From assembly GCA_940337035.1 (NCBI GenBank), contig CALNHX010007743.1, positions 1 through 64,000 of the forward strand: 64,000 nucleotides of DNA, read 5' to 3'. Below the pieces are notes generated by a model. It was not told the DNA's origin, made no database searches, and saw only the letters and a program-made list of their open reading frames with translations. The stretch is from Agriotes lineatus. Taxonomy: Eukaryota > Arthropoda > Insecta > Coleoptera > Elateridae. The position numbers and the translations under genes are program-made. Position 1 is the stretch's first letter. Each line of letters starts with the position of its first letter. Below, piece after piece: positions 23,030 to 35,176 of this stretch.

Positions 23030-23590
23030 ACTCAAGAAATATACAGGGTGCCTTCAAACATTCTGGAGCGAATGCCGGGGTGCGCGGTCTGCGCGTATAC
23101 ATTCAAATACTCTGGAGTGAATAAACGCGGAGGCCGCGGTATCGGCGCACGATCATTCAGACTCCCTGGAGCTAGAGCATTTAAACATTCTGGAGCGAAT
23201 GCCGGAGTGCGCGGTCTGCGCGTATACATTCAAATACTCTGGAGCGAAAGGCGGCTGCCGCGGTGTCGGCGCGCGATCATTCGAACTCCTGGAGCTAGAG
23301 CAGGCCACGGAAGTGGCGCGCAAAAATTTAAATGTTCTGGAGCTAGTGCAGAGGCCACGGGATTGCCATGCAAGCATTTAAACATTCAGGAACTGGCGCA
23401 GAGGCCACGGAATTGGCATGCAAGCCTTCAAGCGTTCTGGAGCTAGTGCAGAGGCCACAGGATTGGCATGCAAGCATTTAAACATTGGGGAACTGGTGCA
23501 GCGGCCACGGAAGGGCATGCAAAACATTCGGGAACAGGTGCAGAGGCCACGGAAGGGCATGCAATCTTCAAGAAACAGGCGCACAGGGTT
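23030..23590. repeat. Tandem repeats inside element 1
   Basis: Diverged units of ~60-130 bp contain ATTTAAACATT and GGCGCAGAGGCCACGG-like blocks. Long units with GGAGCGAATGCCGG (23070, 23190) give way to short ones after 23330. They create several overlapping spurious ORFs. Confidence 0.65.
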
Positions 23591-24234
23591 CGCTTTACAG
23601 GTGCTGGTACAGGAAGTTCAACTTTCCACATTTTCTCCTTCAAGCTTCGACGATGAGTCTACAACCTCCTGCTAATCTCCGGGTTTACGGTAGCGAGGAG
23701 TCCGCTTCAGAAGAGAGCGCGTCAGGGGTAAGCATTCATACTATTCAGGGCGGCAGGTCATACATACACTTTTACATGCATCTTACAGGTACATCCGGTG
23801 TTCGCGGGCGGTTCTACGCGGACGGATACTTCGGCGGACTGGAACGGTACGCGGTGTCTGGTATTTCCGGGCTAGTACGCGGGGACGGAATTTCGGAAGA
23901 TCTATCCGGACAAGGATATTGGGATCTCGGATTCCTTGGGACGGCCTGGATTACCGGTGACGTCTCTGGGCTCTGGTACATTTCTGGCTAGCTAGGCTGT
24001 AACAGGGTTTGTACATATCGTTAGAATATGAAACTTACGTTTACACAACCTAATATTCTACTATTTCTAGATTGCTCGGGCGCCACGGGGAAGACAAGCT
24101 GCGGCTAGTATAATTACCATACTAATTAAAGTTGTAATTTTCTCTGGGTGTCGGCTCTGGTTCTAGCCTGGGCTGGTTTCTGAAAACTTTCTTTAAATCA
24201 GTCAGAGTTCAGTTCCTGCTCGGGGACGCCATTT

Positions 24235-25731
24235 TGTAATGCTATCTGGGACCTCGTAATAATTTCAGGTTTATAATTAATTTGGAAAGTGCCCCTGTAG
24301 CATTAACAAATATGCCCTTTTTAAGATTGGTAGCTCTAGTATGGGTGAGGGCTCAATTGACTATTACTCTGACGGACTTAAAGAATCAGGTTTGACTACT
24401 ATATACATTTATTGCCTACTCATGTACAAAACTAAAATAATATGGATGTGTTCTTCGTATAAAGTTACAATTTAATTATATTTGATTTTTCGTCCTGGTT
24501 TTCGGAGACGGTAGGCCACCTCTTATGCACCGATGTATACCCGTGAGCTTCGATGTATAAGGTCTGCGAGATCAAGTTGGTACAACTGGAAACCAAAATA
24601 AAATTAAATTGTCAATACGTGTCGGTGTAAACAAAAGGAAGATTCTGATTTATTTTTAATTATGAAATGACTGGATCGGAACTATAATTTGTTTAAATAA
24701 ATACACAACTGCACACGTGCAACTCCCAGTGATAAGTTAAGAGTGCAGTCGACCCTTGACCGTAGATCAAAATTCCTTTCGAGGTTATCTTATAAAACGG
24801 CGCGTGTGAAGGCCGCTATAATATATGCTATCACCGGGTAAGTATCTAATTTGTACAACTGCTTACTATCTTCTACATGAGATGTGAACTGACTCTACAA
24901 TTTGCAAATATTAATGCCAACGAAATTTACTCTAAAGTACTTTGAAGTATATGCAAATTCAACTCTATTCTGACAGGTGTTTAGTGGCTTTACTAGATTT
25001 GAGTTATTGTTACTTCAATGTTCGTCGAGGTTATGTCTAAATGTTAGCTTTAGTCTTACGGAATAAACCCAATTGAAACTCGCCGATATTCCAGCCGAGT
25101 TCGATTGTATTTTATTCACTCTGTAGGATTGCCTGGACCGCTCGCCCACGAAAATAAGTTATTTCGATTAACCAAATATAATCTTAATTCGTGTGCGAAC
25201 GCTCGTGACAAACCTTACGGAATTATAAGAATAAAACATGCACCATCCGATTCCAGATTGGTGCGAAATAGCCTTATTGTTTTCAATTTACAAATAAATC
25301 CTAATAAACGCAGTCCGAGCCCAGAAATACGTTTATGTAGGCAGGTACCTGGGGAGATCGAGTTATTATTTCGAATTATTCAGGTCGGGTTTCTGGTCGG
25401 AGATCCGGGATGTACTGCGGCACCAGCCGCTGAAGGCGGCTGGAAGCCCGGGTGAAATTCTGGTGGATATCTCCCCGAGTACGCTGCTCGAATTTTATTT
25501 TAAACGCGGCGATCGGCTCTCGGGACTTCTCGATTAATTAAGGAAGGACTGCGCGGAAACCGATCCTCCCGTTCCGCTCGCGTCGATCGACGGGCTAGCG
25601 CTAATTTTGCCAGTTCGAGCGCTTTGAAAAATTCCCATTGTGGTAACGTTCATTGTTGGCCTAGACGAAAATTAAGCGCTATTAATTTTAAATTAACTTA
25701 GATCGCGCTTAATTCGGAGTGAAACGTTACA
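24235..25731. repeat. Element 1 right LTR
   Basis: 1,497 bp, matching 16145-17642. It ends CGTTACA, followed directly by AATTATTTCC, which resumes the interrupted BEL LTR. Confidence 0.85.
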
Positions 25732-26112
25732 AATTATTTCCGCATTTGCATATTATATTAACGGCGTTAGTTAAAATTATCACCGATAGAGGGACCAACA
25801 ATGATGAATTTTCGTATTTTTAAAATGTGTTGCCTTGAATGCATAACAACCCATATACCTGGTCCTCTTCCGGAAACGCACCACTATTCTTTTAACCACC
25901 CTCGAACGAGACAACGCCTTATGTGTAACCCGCGCTCGGCAACGACTTTTTGTTCTGTGTGAAACAGCAGTCGATTTCTGTTGAAGACGAAATTGCTATA
26001 ATTCCGTTGATCCCGCTCCTGCTATTTTCATCAGATTGGTAAGTCAAGGCAATTTATTAATTGTGTATTTATTATTTCTTGTTCTTGTTCATTGTTGTAC
26101 GCGCCGCAATCA
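25732..26112 (+). repeat. BEL/Pao 3' LTR, second part
   Basis: It continues the 5' LTR sequence from its AATTATTTCCGC point to CGCCGCAATCA. 48 + 381 - 4 = 425 bp, exactly the 5' LTR length minus the 22-bp difference, which confirms the boundaries. Followed by the duplication GCAGT. Confidence 0.88.
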
Positions 26113-26117
26113 GCAGT

Positions 26118-26834
26118 AATATGCCGTGAAACGGTAATGAGATCCCTTCGTATCTCCTACAGTTGTTAGAACATGTAGGTGTGTTTTTAAAATCTTTAGA
26201 AAGTATTTAAAGGGGTCTCAATATCGCGAAAGTTAGAAAGATGAAAATGTGCAGCTTCACCCACTTACTACTTACACACTTACTAAGACGGAATTTATCG
26301 AAATTTCAACCTCAAAGGGTAAAATGGTTTTTTTATTTACTGCGGTTTTATCCGCTGGACTGACCGCCTAGAAAGTTGAAATTTCTTCAATGCGTTCGTT
26401 TTAACAATCGGGTTAGACCATTTTAAGAGTTTTTCAGAATTCACTCTCTCAACGGGTTAAATGGGGTAGGTAGATCTGTTGTTTTAAAGATCTTCACATA
26501 ACGGGAACTACTACAGGTAACATATTGAAATTCGGCAAAGCGGTCTCTTTACGAATCGGATAAAAAAAAATCGGTATTACGCAGTAACTACTGCTGGCAG
26601 AAAGTTGAAATTCCGGATCAGTTCGTTTTGCAAATCGGATCAAACTATTTCAGGATTTTTCGTAAATCACTCCTCAAAGCGTATAAATGGGGTAGACGTG
26701 TTTTTATACAGGTCGCCACAAAGCGGGAACTATTGCAGGTAAAAAGTTGAAATTTCGCAAAACATTTTCTTCTGTAGATGAAGTCAAATAATTTCCAGGG
26801 TTATTCGGAATTCATTACCCCAAGTTACTAGTAG
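26118..26834. repeat. Decayed ~200-bp tandem repeats
   Basis: Three or more diverged units carry AAGTTGAAATTTC, GACCATTTTAAGAG-like blocks, and a GTTAAATGGGGTAG-like block recurring at about 26456, 26690 and 27208. The last lies beyond the SINE, so the SINE inserted into this array. No gene is evident. Confidence 0.5.
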
Positions 26835-27181
26835 TTAGTATTTATTGTGGGGAGACTGATATCAAGCAAGTAGGCCTTCATAGGCCCTTTTTGCCAACCA
26901 CGTGGACAAGGTCTAAGCATGCATAGTACCAGGTACCTTAGTGCTACTTAGAATTTTGAGGAGATTAAAGAGTTCCAATCCTAGCAAGGAATCTTTTATA
27001 TGCTACACATTGTAGTAACATGGGACCCACGGCTTTACATCACTTCCGAATGATGGCATTCTGTAGAGGTTTTCATCAGCATTTTAATAATTTTTTTAAA
27101 ACCTCACCAGGATCGGGGATCGAACTCTCGACCTTAGATCAGTAACCAGAATGCTTAACCACTGAGCTATGGAGCCCGGCT
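26835..27181 (-). mobile_element. tRNA-derived SINE, nearly full length
   Basis: On the minus strand it starts GCCGGGCTCCATAGCTCAGT with an A box (TAGCTCAGTGG) and a B box (GTTCGATCCCC) spaced as in tRNA genes. A unique body follows, ending near the ACTACT-like tail at about 26835. The same body makes up the truncated copy at 3380-3504. Transcription would be by RNA polymerase III from the internal boxes. Flanking sequence TTCA..CCCC on both sides hints at a degraded target duplication. Confidence 0.75.
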
Positions 27182-27590
27182 TCACCCCCAAAAGGTGTTG
27201 AGTGGGGTAGATCCGCTTTTCTGAAGATCGCCATTACGCGTTAACTACTGCAGATAGCTATTTGAAAGTCCGACTTCCTACCACGTACTGCAAGAAAGAG
27301 GCAGACATTTTGAACGCTCTTAAAACCGTGTAAAGGGCGGGTACTCTGCTAGTAAATTGTAAAGCACAAAAAATGCTAAAAAAAGATTTACTTTATTTTC
27401 ATGTACCGTTAACGGGAACAGAGTTATCACAAAAAATCAAACGCACCCCGTTTTCAAGATGGCGGAAATAGCACATAGGAAATCTTGGTCGATAACTTGA
27501 AGATAAGCTTTCCTGAACGCTTCCAATACCCCAAAAAAGACATTTAAAATATCGGTTCACATTTTGTTTTGTTTGTATATAGTGACTGGG

Positions 27591-27639
<49 letters not shown>

Positions 27640-28540
27640 CTATATACATATGTTTCGGTTAAAGTGGCATCCAGGAACCGCATTGCACTTTAAGCACCCA
27701 GTGTATAATACACTTTTGAAAAACGGTGTAATCATGGCACACATACAACAATTTACAATATAGCATCCAGCTGTATGATGGCGGCGACACGAGTTGTTGA
27801 AGTGGCATCTTACACCGTTGCCACATATTTTGGACTGATAAGCCGGTTTCAGAAGCTTAATGATTCATGTGTGACTAGCAATACGTGACTTAGATATGAT
27901 GTGGAATTATATTCTTTTTACATTTGACGACGTTTGTTTAAATGTTATAATACATTCTAGGATACAACTTTAACCGGATGGTTGACCCAAAAATTTTACG
28001 TGAAAGCAATTACTACCATTAAATTTGGCTACACGTCTTCATGAAAAAGATAAAGGTTCTTTACTTATGTAAAATAGTCTTCAAATGGCGTCTACCGAGT
28101 TCTAAAGCGGTTTTTAAATAATGACCATTACAGAAACAGTATCTACAGTATTTGATAGAGATTCGGCTTTTTAATTTGTCGGAGCACTGCCAGAAGAGAA
28201 TGAATAACAACTTTTCTTTTATCCGAAACAAGGACAAGTATCACGTCGTATTAAAAAATGTTAATTACTGGTTAATATTTCTAATTGGCTTTACAATACC
28301 AAAGGAGCACAGTTTCATTATTTTGTAGAAAAATGTTTTCTGTTATTTTCTAAAACTTGTTTATTGCATATCGTACTTAATATTTTGTTGAAATGATAAA
28401 GAAATAGATTACGAAAATCGAACATTTATTTCAGTATTTATTACATTAATATTATATTTAAAAACGTATGTATATGTATTTAAAATTTTAAAAATGAGTA
28501 TATACTATAGATATATTTAAAAATATATGTAGAATGCGAC
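27182..28540. other. Intergenic stretch without recognised gene
   Basis: AT-rich sequence downstream of the tyrosine-recombinase gene. Apart from the TA run at 27592 and the repeat remnant to 27230, no coding sequence, inverted repeat or tRNA signal is seen. Poly(A) signals for the neighbouring gene may lie near 28500 (minus strand), but none is decisive. Confidence 0.4.
27592..27637. repeat. (TA)n microsatellite
   Basis: About 23 perfect TA units. Confidence 0.95.
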
Positions 28541-28544
28541 AATA

Positions 28545-31500
28545 TTATTTGTTGCGATATGTATTAAAAACAAATGTTTTTATGCGAACCCATGAAATCC
28601 CAGCAAAAGTTGGATTCTTTCGTACAAACTCTTCGCATTCGAACTTCTTGGGAGGCCGATTATGTCTGATATGGTCTTTGAAATAACCAAGCATGACCTT
28701 TTTTTGCTGCGGTGCCCATCTTTGTCTGTTACCTTTAGCCAAGTAATCTGAAAATAAAAAGTTTCAGATTGAATCAGTAAATTAAGGATAAGAACAAGTA
28801 CTTGTTTGAAGTATATTTTGATTGTCTAAATTTTGCCCTGGGGTTTCCTTATTTTGTTCTGGAGAATCCCTTTCTTGTGCTGTGTGTTCTGTTTTATTAT
28901 TTTGTTTTAAAGAATCCCTTTCCGTTTGTTGTTCTGGAGTGCTGCTCTCTTGCACTGGAGTTTCAATTCCCATATTAACTTCATGTTCTACGGGACTTGG
29001 TTCTCTGCTGATGTTTGCTCTTTCTTGAATGTAATTATTAGTATTTTCTATTACTTCATCTGTAATTAGAATCTTTAAAAGAAACGACGCCTTTTGTGTG
29101 GGTTAGATAATACAATTAAAATCGCGGTTTTACATTATTTCATTTTTTTGATTCATTATTACCTTCCAAATTTTCTTCTAATACCTCCTCCATATCAATT
29201 TCGATTTCTTCTAAGGACTTGTTTTTAAAATTTGCAGCATTTCCTTTTTCCATTAGCTGAAGGATCTTAGAAACCTTAGCCACTTGGTAAACATCTTGTG
29301 GTAATCTTCAATATTTGTGTAATAATGTTTTTGATTCCTCTTTATAACGAATACAGACAAAAGATACTTACTTGTAGAAATTCTCGTGAGTTTTAGATGT
29401 ATGGCCCATAAACTTTGCTAACTGATCAATCTCATTCCGTTTTAAATTAAGAACCTGGGATACTGTCACAATATGTTTTCTTAAACGAGAAGACGTCAGC
29501 AATTCGGGATTCTTTGCTCCACACAACTTCGAATACTTGCGAAAAACGACACAGCCGTCTATCCAACGTAAAGATTTTGGAAACGTAAAGAAATAATTAT
29601 TTTGAGTAGAAAACCAATCAGTACGTACTCTTAAATTATATATCATGGAATAGTATGTTTGAACATTTTTTGGTATCAAAATTGTTACTGGTCTGTTTCC
29701 TTTACCAATTCCGATAATCCTTTTATAATGTTGGGTAAGTAATTTTTCGTTACTTGTCAACGACGCACTGAATTCTGCAGTTGCAGTTGTATTTTCGTTA
29801 GTCATTTGATCCTTATAAGAATCTAAATCTAAATACTGCACATCTCCAACTCTTTTTCTATTATGTAAGATTGTAAGAACCAACGTTGTTTCTGCTAGAA
29901 TTTTATAATCTGCCATTGTTTTTCGTGTTTCCAAATTTTTGAATGCTTCAGCGGCAATTGTTTCAACGTAATTCTTTAATTTTATAATGTCTTCTGTTAG
30001 TGGTAAAAGTTTAGGCTTTATACTGGCTTTCTCATTTAAGTCTTTTAAAGCCAAGCTGCCAAGTTCAGTTGTCCACTGACTTGCTATGATCTTTTTAAAT
30101 CGCTTCAGGTCTATTAAAGTGCTCTCTAAGTTTTTTATAACTAAAGGTATCTTTTTTCTCATTACTAATTTTAAGGTTAAATCTGACAATTTCTTCAAGG
30201 TGGTTCCAAAATGCAAAGCCAGAGATGCAGCACCAAAGGATCTAGCTGTCGTATCATACCGTGATATACGTTTCGTTGCTTCTATTACATCGTCAAAATT
30301 TTCTGGTTTTAAAACAGATAACATATCTTTATAGGTTCCCAATTTCTTAATTTCAAGTAGAAATCTACCACACTCTCGTAATTTATTTGAAATGTGACTC
30401 AAGTTTCGTTTATTTTTATTCCTTTTTAACAGATCTTCGCCATAAAATACAATAAGAATATCATTCATGACAGCTGCTGTGATTTCATCAGCCTGCATCT
30501 TACTGAATATTTGTTGTCTCACCAACGATTTCGCCACAATATCGCCATACTTTTTGTGACAAGTTGAATAAATCATGGAATTAATTAAAGGACGTGTGGT
30601 ATTAGTTGCATCTGCTTTTGCAGTATTAGTTGCATCGGCTTTTGCATAACATTTTTTTACATGTCGACTAAGACAAAGTCGTTTGAAATACCCTTTGCAA
30701 TGAACGCAAATAGCATAATCATTTTCAATTATTTCGCCGGTGTTTACTCGCTTCTTTGGAATTATATGCCCACGCATTGCTACTTCCAAATTTCCTTCAT
30801 TTCGTAGCAAACTCAGTAAATGTTTTCTTTTAGTGCTTTGCTTTTCTAACGAAAAAATCTCTCTAACTTCTTTCTCTTCTAGATGTTTTCGTTGCAAATG
30901 CCGCGAAAAGTGTTTTGATACAATGGTACCGTCGCAGTATTTGCACATGGTTTTCTTATATTTATTTTCGATCAAAAAAGGGGAGTTATATACCTGAGGT
31001 GCCTAAAAAACAAAAAAATTCATAAGCGCTGAGTTTAATACAATTAAATTTGCCATATTTTTCAAATGACATATGTGCGTCTGTATACTATACAGAGTGT
31101 TCTTTTTAATCCTATTTACCTCTAATATAGGTTGGTTTTTATTTTGATCGCTTTCATTTGGATGTAGTCCATCTCGCGAATCCGTGTTATCAGTTGGATC
31201 CTATTAAAATAAATACTATCACACCACAATACAAAGATTAAATTAAAAATTAAAAAAATCATTCTAAATACGCAGTTTAGTCGTTCCTATGACATGTGTT
31301 TAGTAGTTAAAATTGTTCCGGCTCACAGTTATGTAAAACTAACTTGAAAGTCAACTTGCAAAATACATACATACTATACAGAGTGTTCTTTTTAATCCTA
31401 TTTACCTCTAATACAGGTGGGTTTTTATTTAGATCGCTTTCATTTCGATGTAGTCCATCTCGCGAATCCGTGTTATCAGTTGGATCCTATCAGAATAAAT

Positions 31501-33712
31501 ACTATCACACCACAATGCAAAGATTAGGTTAAAAGTTAAAAAATCATTCTAAATACGCAGTTTAGCCGTTAATATGACATGTGTTTAGTAGTTAAAATTG
31601 TTCCGGCTCACAGTTATGTAAAACTAACTTGAAAGTCAACTTGCAAAATACATACATACTATAAGAGTGTTCTTTTTAATCCTATTTACCTCTAATACAG
31701 GTGGGTTTTCATTTTTATCGCTTTCATTTGGATGTAGTCCATCTCGCGAATCCGTGTTATCAGTTGGATCCTATCAGAGTAAATACTATCACATCACAAT
31801 ACAAAGATTAGGTTAAAAATTAAATAATCATTCTAAATACGCAGTTTAGTCGTTAATATGACAAGTGTTTAATTGTTAAAATTGTACTAGCTCACAGTTA
31901 TGTAAAACTAAGTTGAAAATCAACTTGCAAAATACATACTTCAACTACAATTATGAAAATAACTCACTTCCGATATATGTTCGTCGTTATTCAAGGAAAC
32001 ATCCGGCATCAGCGGAATAATTGGACTTACAAGAAAACGATCTTCGGGACTATCTTGAGGAGACTACCTTAGACGAAAACTATGTTAACAAAATGTATAA
32101 TAAAATTTTACTGAAGGAATAATAACCACGTATGACATAAAAAAAAGAATAGAAATAATGCATATGTAAATTGATGTAAGTATTTATAGGTTAATCAAAT
32201 TTCTTGTGGTATTGAGGAGATGACTAAATGCATAAGCTTAGACAATAAACGCTAATAATAAGTAAAAAACAAGTACCGCCTGTTATGTAAATGAAATAGT
32301 AAGCATTTCATCCGAGATCCTTACACATTTCTTTAACAAATTATTCTAGGAAAATTTATAGAATGGTCTTGTAGTATAACATATTTTAAAAATAGCTGAA
32401 TGACAAATACTTTACGTACACGAAACTCATTTGATGTGGAAAGATGATCTGATGACTCTTCAAATAATTATAAATGTATATCTCAAATTAACGCATTTAC
32501 TTATATCGCATTTGGCGCTTTAATTTTGTTAGTAGTTCGTTTAAAGCAATACAAATGTTAATGCTTTAGAAATTAGAATTAAGATAAAATTTATTAAAGT
32601 ACGTTTTTCCCTGCAAGAATTCATGCCAAATTTGTGGAAACCCAAACTGAAAATGAACACAATATGCAACTATCAAACAAAATACTTTTGTTCAAACTTA
32701 TAGTATCTAAAACTTAAATATGCGCAGATGTGATGTAGCAAAACAGTTTTTAGTGTTCGACCACTTTATAAAGTACCGTTTATGAGTTTTCCCTTCACAA
32801 AATGGTCCTTTATTGTACTAGTAAAATAAAGTAACTTTATACAATACTGTCTACTTTATTTAAATAGAACTTTATTTTTCTAGTACAATAAAAAGGCACT
32901 TTATAGATGTAAACCTGTTATAAACGGTACTTTACAAAGTAGCCGAACACACATCTTGTATGTCACTCATCTATAATGGATGACTTCGTTAGATGCGCCT
33001 TGTTTTGTAGTTTGCTTATATGTTGTGATAAAGAGACGCTTACTTATATGTTTTTGTATGCACTTACGGATTCCGGAATATAGTCAGTAGAAAAACATCT
33101 ACCGTCTATGGAGCTACAGCTATTGTCGCTGAGATCTTGACACTCATTTGGCTCTGCTGCTGCATATACTGAAACAAAGTTTTTTAACTTTAGTTGCTTT
33201 GCTTGTAATTGTAAAAATTGAAATAGCATAATGAAATGCGTAAATAAATGGCGAATAAATGCTTAAAACAGCTGCAACTAGCTCAGAGAGAAAGCATCCA
33301 ACATTAAGATTAAATTTTAATTTGTTATCATTAAATTAAAGCAAGTACGAAAACTTGACGCTAATGTTAGTTCCCATAAGTGTATTAAGTTACAAAACAT
33401 TTGAAGCAAAATTCATTTATCACCTTTGTCATTTCCAGCACAAGTGCGTAGTTTAACTTTTTTAGTTTGAAAGACACAACTAATTAAATAAGTTGTTGAT
33501 CATAACCACGTAACAATGAAAATAGTATTAAATTTGGAGCAACCAAGATTATTGACGCAGAACCAATCACAAATCCATAATTTACAATTCGTATACCCAC
33601 AAAATTTAATAATTATAAAATAGACTAACGTTAATATTAACAGAAAAGTGAAAATAGTCATTAACTTACCTTGTTTGGCCAAATTTATAATCCTTCTGGT
33701 TCTGTCGTTCAT
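28545..33712 (-). CDS. C2H2 zinc-finger / tyrosine-recombinase-like protein, ten exons (905 aa)
   Basis: Exons (minus strand): 33712-33670, 33168-33068, 32063-31968, 31770-31690, 31486-31406, 31200-31120, 31002-29372, 29305-29163, 29059-28802, 28747-28545. All have GT..AG borders and consistent phases, and their lengths sum to 2,718 nt, i.e. 906 codons including the stop. The N-terminus (MNDRTRRIINLAKQ) leads into an acidic low-complexity region encoded partly by three copies of one 81-bp exon. Exon 7 has C2H2-like fingers (CKYC..H....H from about residue 181, and CVHCKGYF...H) and a recombinase-like domain. The catalytic-like residues are Arg in RKRVGD (about 545), SRLRKH (Arg about 669) and GHTSKTHENFY (Tyr about 704). 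The usual His of HxxR is replaced. The last exon encodes a basic Myb-like tail with W and KKFECEEF. It resembles a family of Crypton-type or Crypton-derived proteins known from insects and fish. Whether it is mobile or a host gene is open, because no terminal repeats were seen. Confidence 0.85.
31070..31935 (-). repeat. Tandem triplication containing one coding exon
   Basis: Three direct copies of ~290 bp (about 31070-31340, 31370-31650, 31665-31935) each hold an 81-bp exon with intact splice sites. Every copy encodes DPTDNTDSRDGLH, then a variable stretch, then LE. The exon is a multiple of three and phase 0, so any number of copies keeps frame. The encoded peptides differ at a handful of residues and no copy has a stop. 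Confidence 0.85.
32753..32950. mobile_element. ~198-bp MITE in intron 2
   Basis: Ends GTGTTCGACCACTTTATAAA and TTTACAAAGTAGCCGAACAC are imperfect inverted repeats of about 30 bp (both contain AAAGTACCGTTTAT or its complement). Non-coding. It lies between exons 2 and 3 of the recombinase-like gene. Confidence 0.6.
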
Positions 33713-34830
33713 AGTGTGTTAACAAAACAAACTAGCACTTGTATATACACCATTCACAAACGCACCCACCGTACCGATGAAATTCGTCGGATTGGAATAT
33801 TAGTCGCTCATGGGAAGTCCCGAGATAAGCGAAGTGTCAATAAACATGGATTAAATTACTAAAACGAATGCGTCTTTACTGCTTATTAAGAAGTCTGATT
33901 AAGCAAAACCGATGACCACTTCAGATGTAACGTAAAATAAACTTCGAATGCTTCTCAATCAAATGGCACAGGTTGAAAGTTTCAATTACACTATTATACT
34001 GTGTTTCTCGCAATATGGCCCTTGCAATAAACAATTTGATTTATAAAAAATATAAAAACAAGTAGTTTGTTACATGCAATTATTTATGTTTGTTTAAGTT
34101 AGTTTAAAATCTCCGAAGAAGAGATTTTCGCAGCATATTGTGCTGAAAATGTTATAATGGTTATTTTATCCTTCTGCTATTTAGTTAGTTACATTCACCA
34201 CGTAGAATTAATATAAAGTTTTTACTTATATTATAAATTGTAATAATTATGTATTTTACGCTTATCATCGTTTAATTTGCTTGGTGATGGTTACGTCAAT
34301 TTAAAAAGCCGAAACATATATTTCGCAACTTAATCAAACCAGTTCAACAATTTAATTAATTTTAAAGATGGACTATTTATCACACATTTTTACTTTATCA
34401 TACCATAGGTAAGTATGTAAAGTTATGTGATCGTGAAAAAACTCGGAATTTTTTTCGCCGAAAATACACTAATTAGCATCTTAGGAACACGATTAGACCA
34501 TTTACAAAAAATTTCTGTGTGTCTGTCTGTCTGTGAACGTATGTTAGAGAAAACGGGTGAACGGATCTAATCCATACAAATTTTAAAGTTCTGTGGTATG
34601 ATAAAGTCATGTGTTAGCCACATCATTCTAGTGTACACATTTATACTCGTATATTAAAGTTAAAGACTCCTAAAACTTTACTAAATTAAATTAATGTTCA
34701 GAAGCACCGATATTACAATGTAAGCGTAGAATTATACGTATCATGCAATTTGAGAAGTTATATGTAATTACAGCACCCTTGCGCTGTTGCAAAATTTTGG
34801 GTGCGCCACTGCTTATATTAATCTATGAGC
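33713..34830. other. Region upstream of the recombinase-like gene
   Basis: Should include the promoter of the minus-strand gene starting at 33712, but no TATA box or initiator is convincing. A short CTGT repeat lies at about 34516. From 34500 to 34600 the sequence resembles dispersed repeats with ATCCATACAAATTTTAAAG. No gene. Confidence 0.35.
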
Positions 34831-35101
34831 CAAAATGCTAAATTTCGACGAATCTATATAAAGTTGTATATGCATTGGCGCCCCATGGTGGCAAAACGAT
34901 GGAACTACTGGAGTATGTCCGGTAAGAAAAAAAGTCAAAGTGGCTCCCTGACGAAATTTTGTATTTGCGCCGTTCGAGGCCGCCTGGTCTTAAAACCCCC
35001 ATTTTTAGTGAGAAACATACTGGCACCCAAACGTGGGTGCCACATTGTAAAATTGGGTGCCATATTTTCAAGAAGTATACAGTTTGGGTGCCACTCTTAC
35101 C

Positions 35102-35104
<3 letters not shown>

Positions 35105-35149
<45 letters not shown>
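35105..35149. repeat. (TA)n microsatellite
   Basis: About 22 TA units. A second, shorter run lies at 35469-35491. The two bracket the inverted repeat at 35177-35472. Confidence 0.95.
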
Positions 35150-35150
<1 letters not shown>

Positions 35151-35176
35151 TTACGAAGGTTTTCGCGGCTGATATG

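Larger units (their letters stand above)
16145..25731. mobile_element. Non-coding LTR element 1 (LARD-like), host of element 2
   Basis: Long terminal direct repeats at 16145-17642 and 24235-25731 begin TGTAATGCTATC and end CGTTACA, with the 4-bp duplication AATT on both sides. After element 2 is removed (17690-22653 plus one AGGT), the internal region is about 1.6 kb and encodes no gag, protease, RT or integrase. A large LTR with a non-coding interior is the form of a LARD, a non-autonomous derivative mobilised by a partner. A 4-bp duplication is compatible with some Ty3/gypsy lineages. No TGG primer site follows the 5' LTR. Strand is undetermined. Confidence 0.85.
10003..26112 (+). mobile_element. 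BEL/Pao LTR retrotransposon with nested insertion in 3' LTR
   Basis: The 5' LTR is 10003-10449. The 3' LTR is in two parts, 16097-16144 and about 25732-26112, separated by another LTR element. The whole is flanked by the 5-bp duplication GCAGT (9998-10002 and 26113-26117). The 3' LTR starts TGTTAGG and both end CAATCA. The 5' LTR starts TATTAGG, a single change from TG. Removing the nested insertion leaves about 6.5 kb, normal for the family. The 5' LTR carries 22 bp that the 3' LTR lacks. Confidence 0.9.

Noticed and set aside
22814..23991. 210-aa and 168-aa ORFs inside element 1
   Set aside because: Composed of translated tandem repeats, with rival open frames on both strands. No retroviral domain is recognisable.
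25105..25455. 116-aa ORF in element 1 right LTR
   Set aside because: The matching left LTR frame is broken by one-base differences and there is no domain. A chance ORF.
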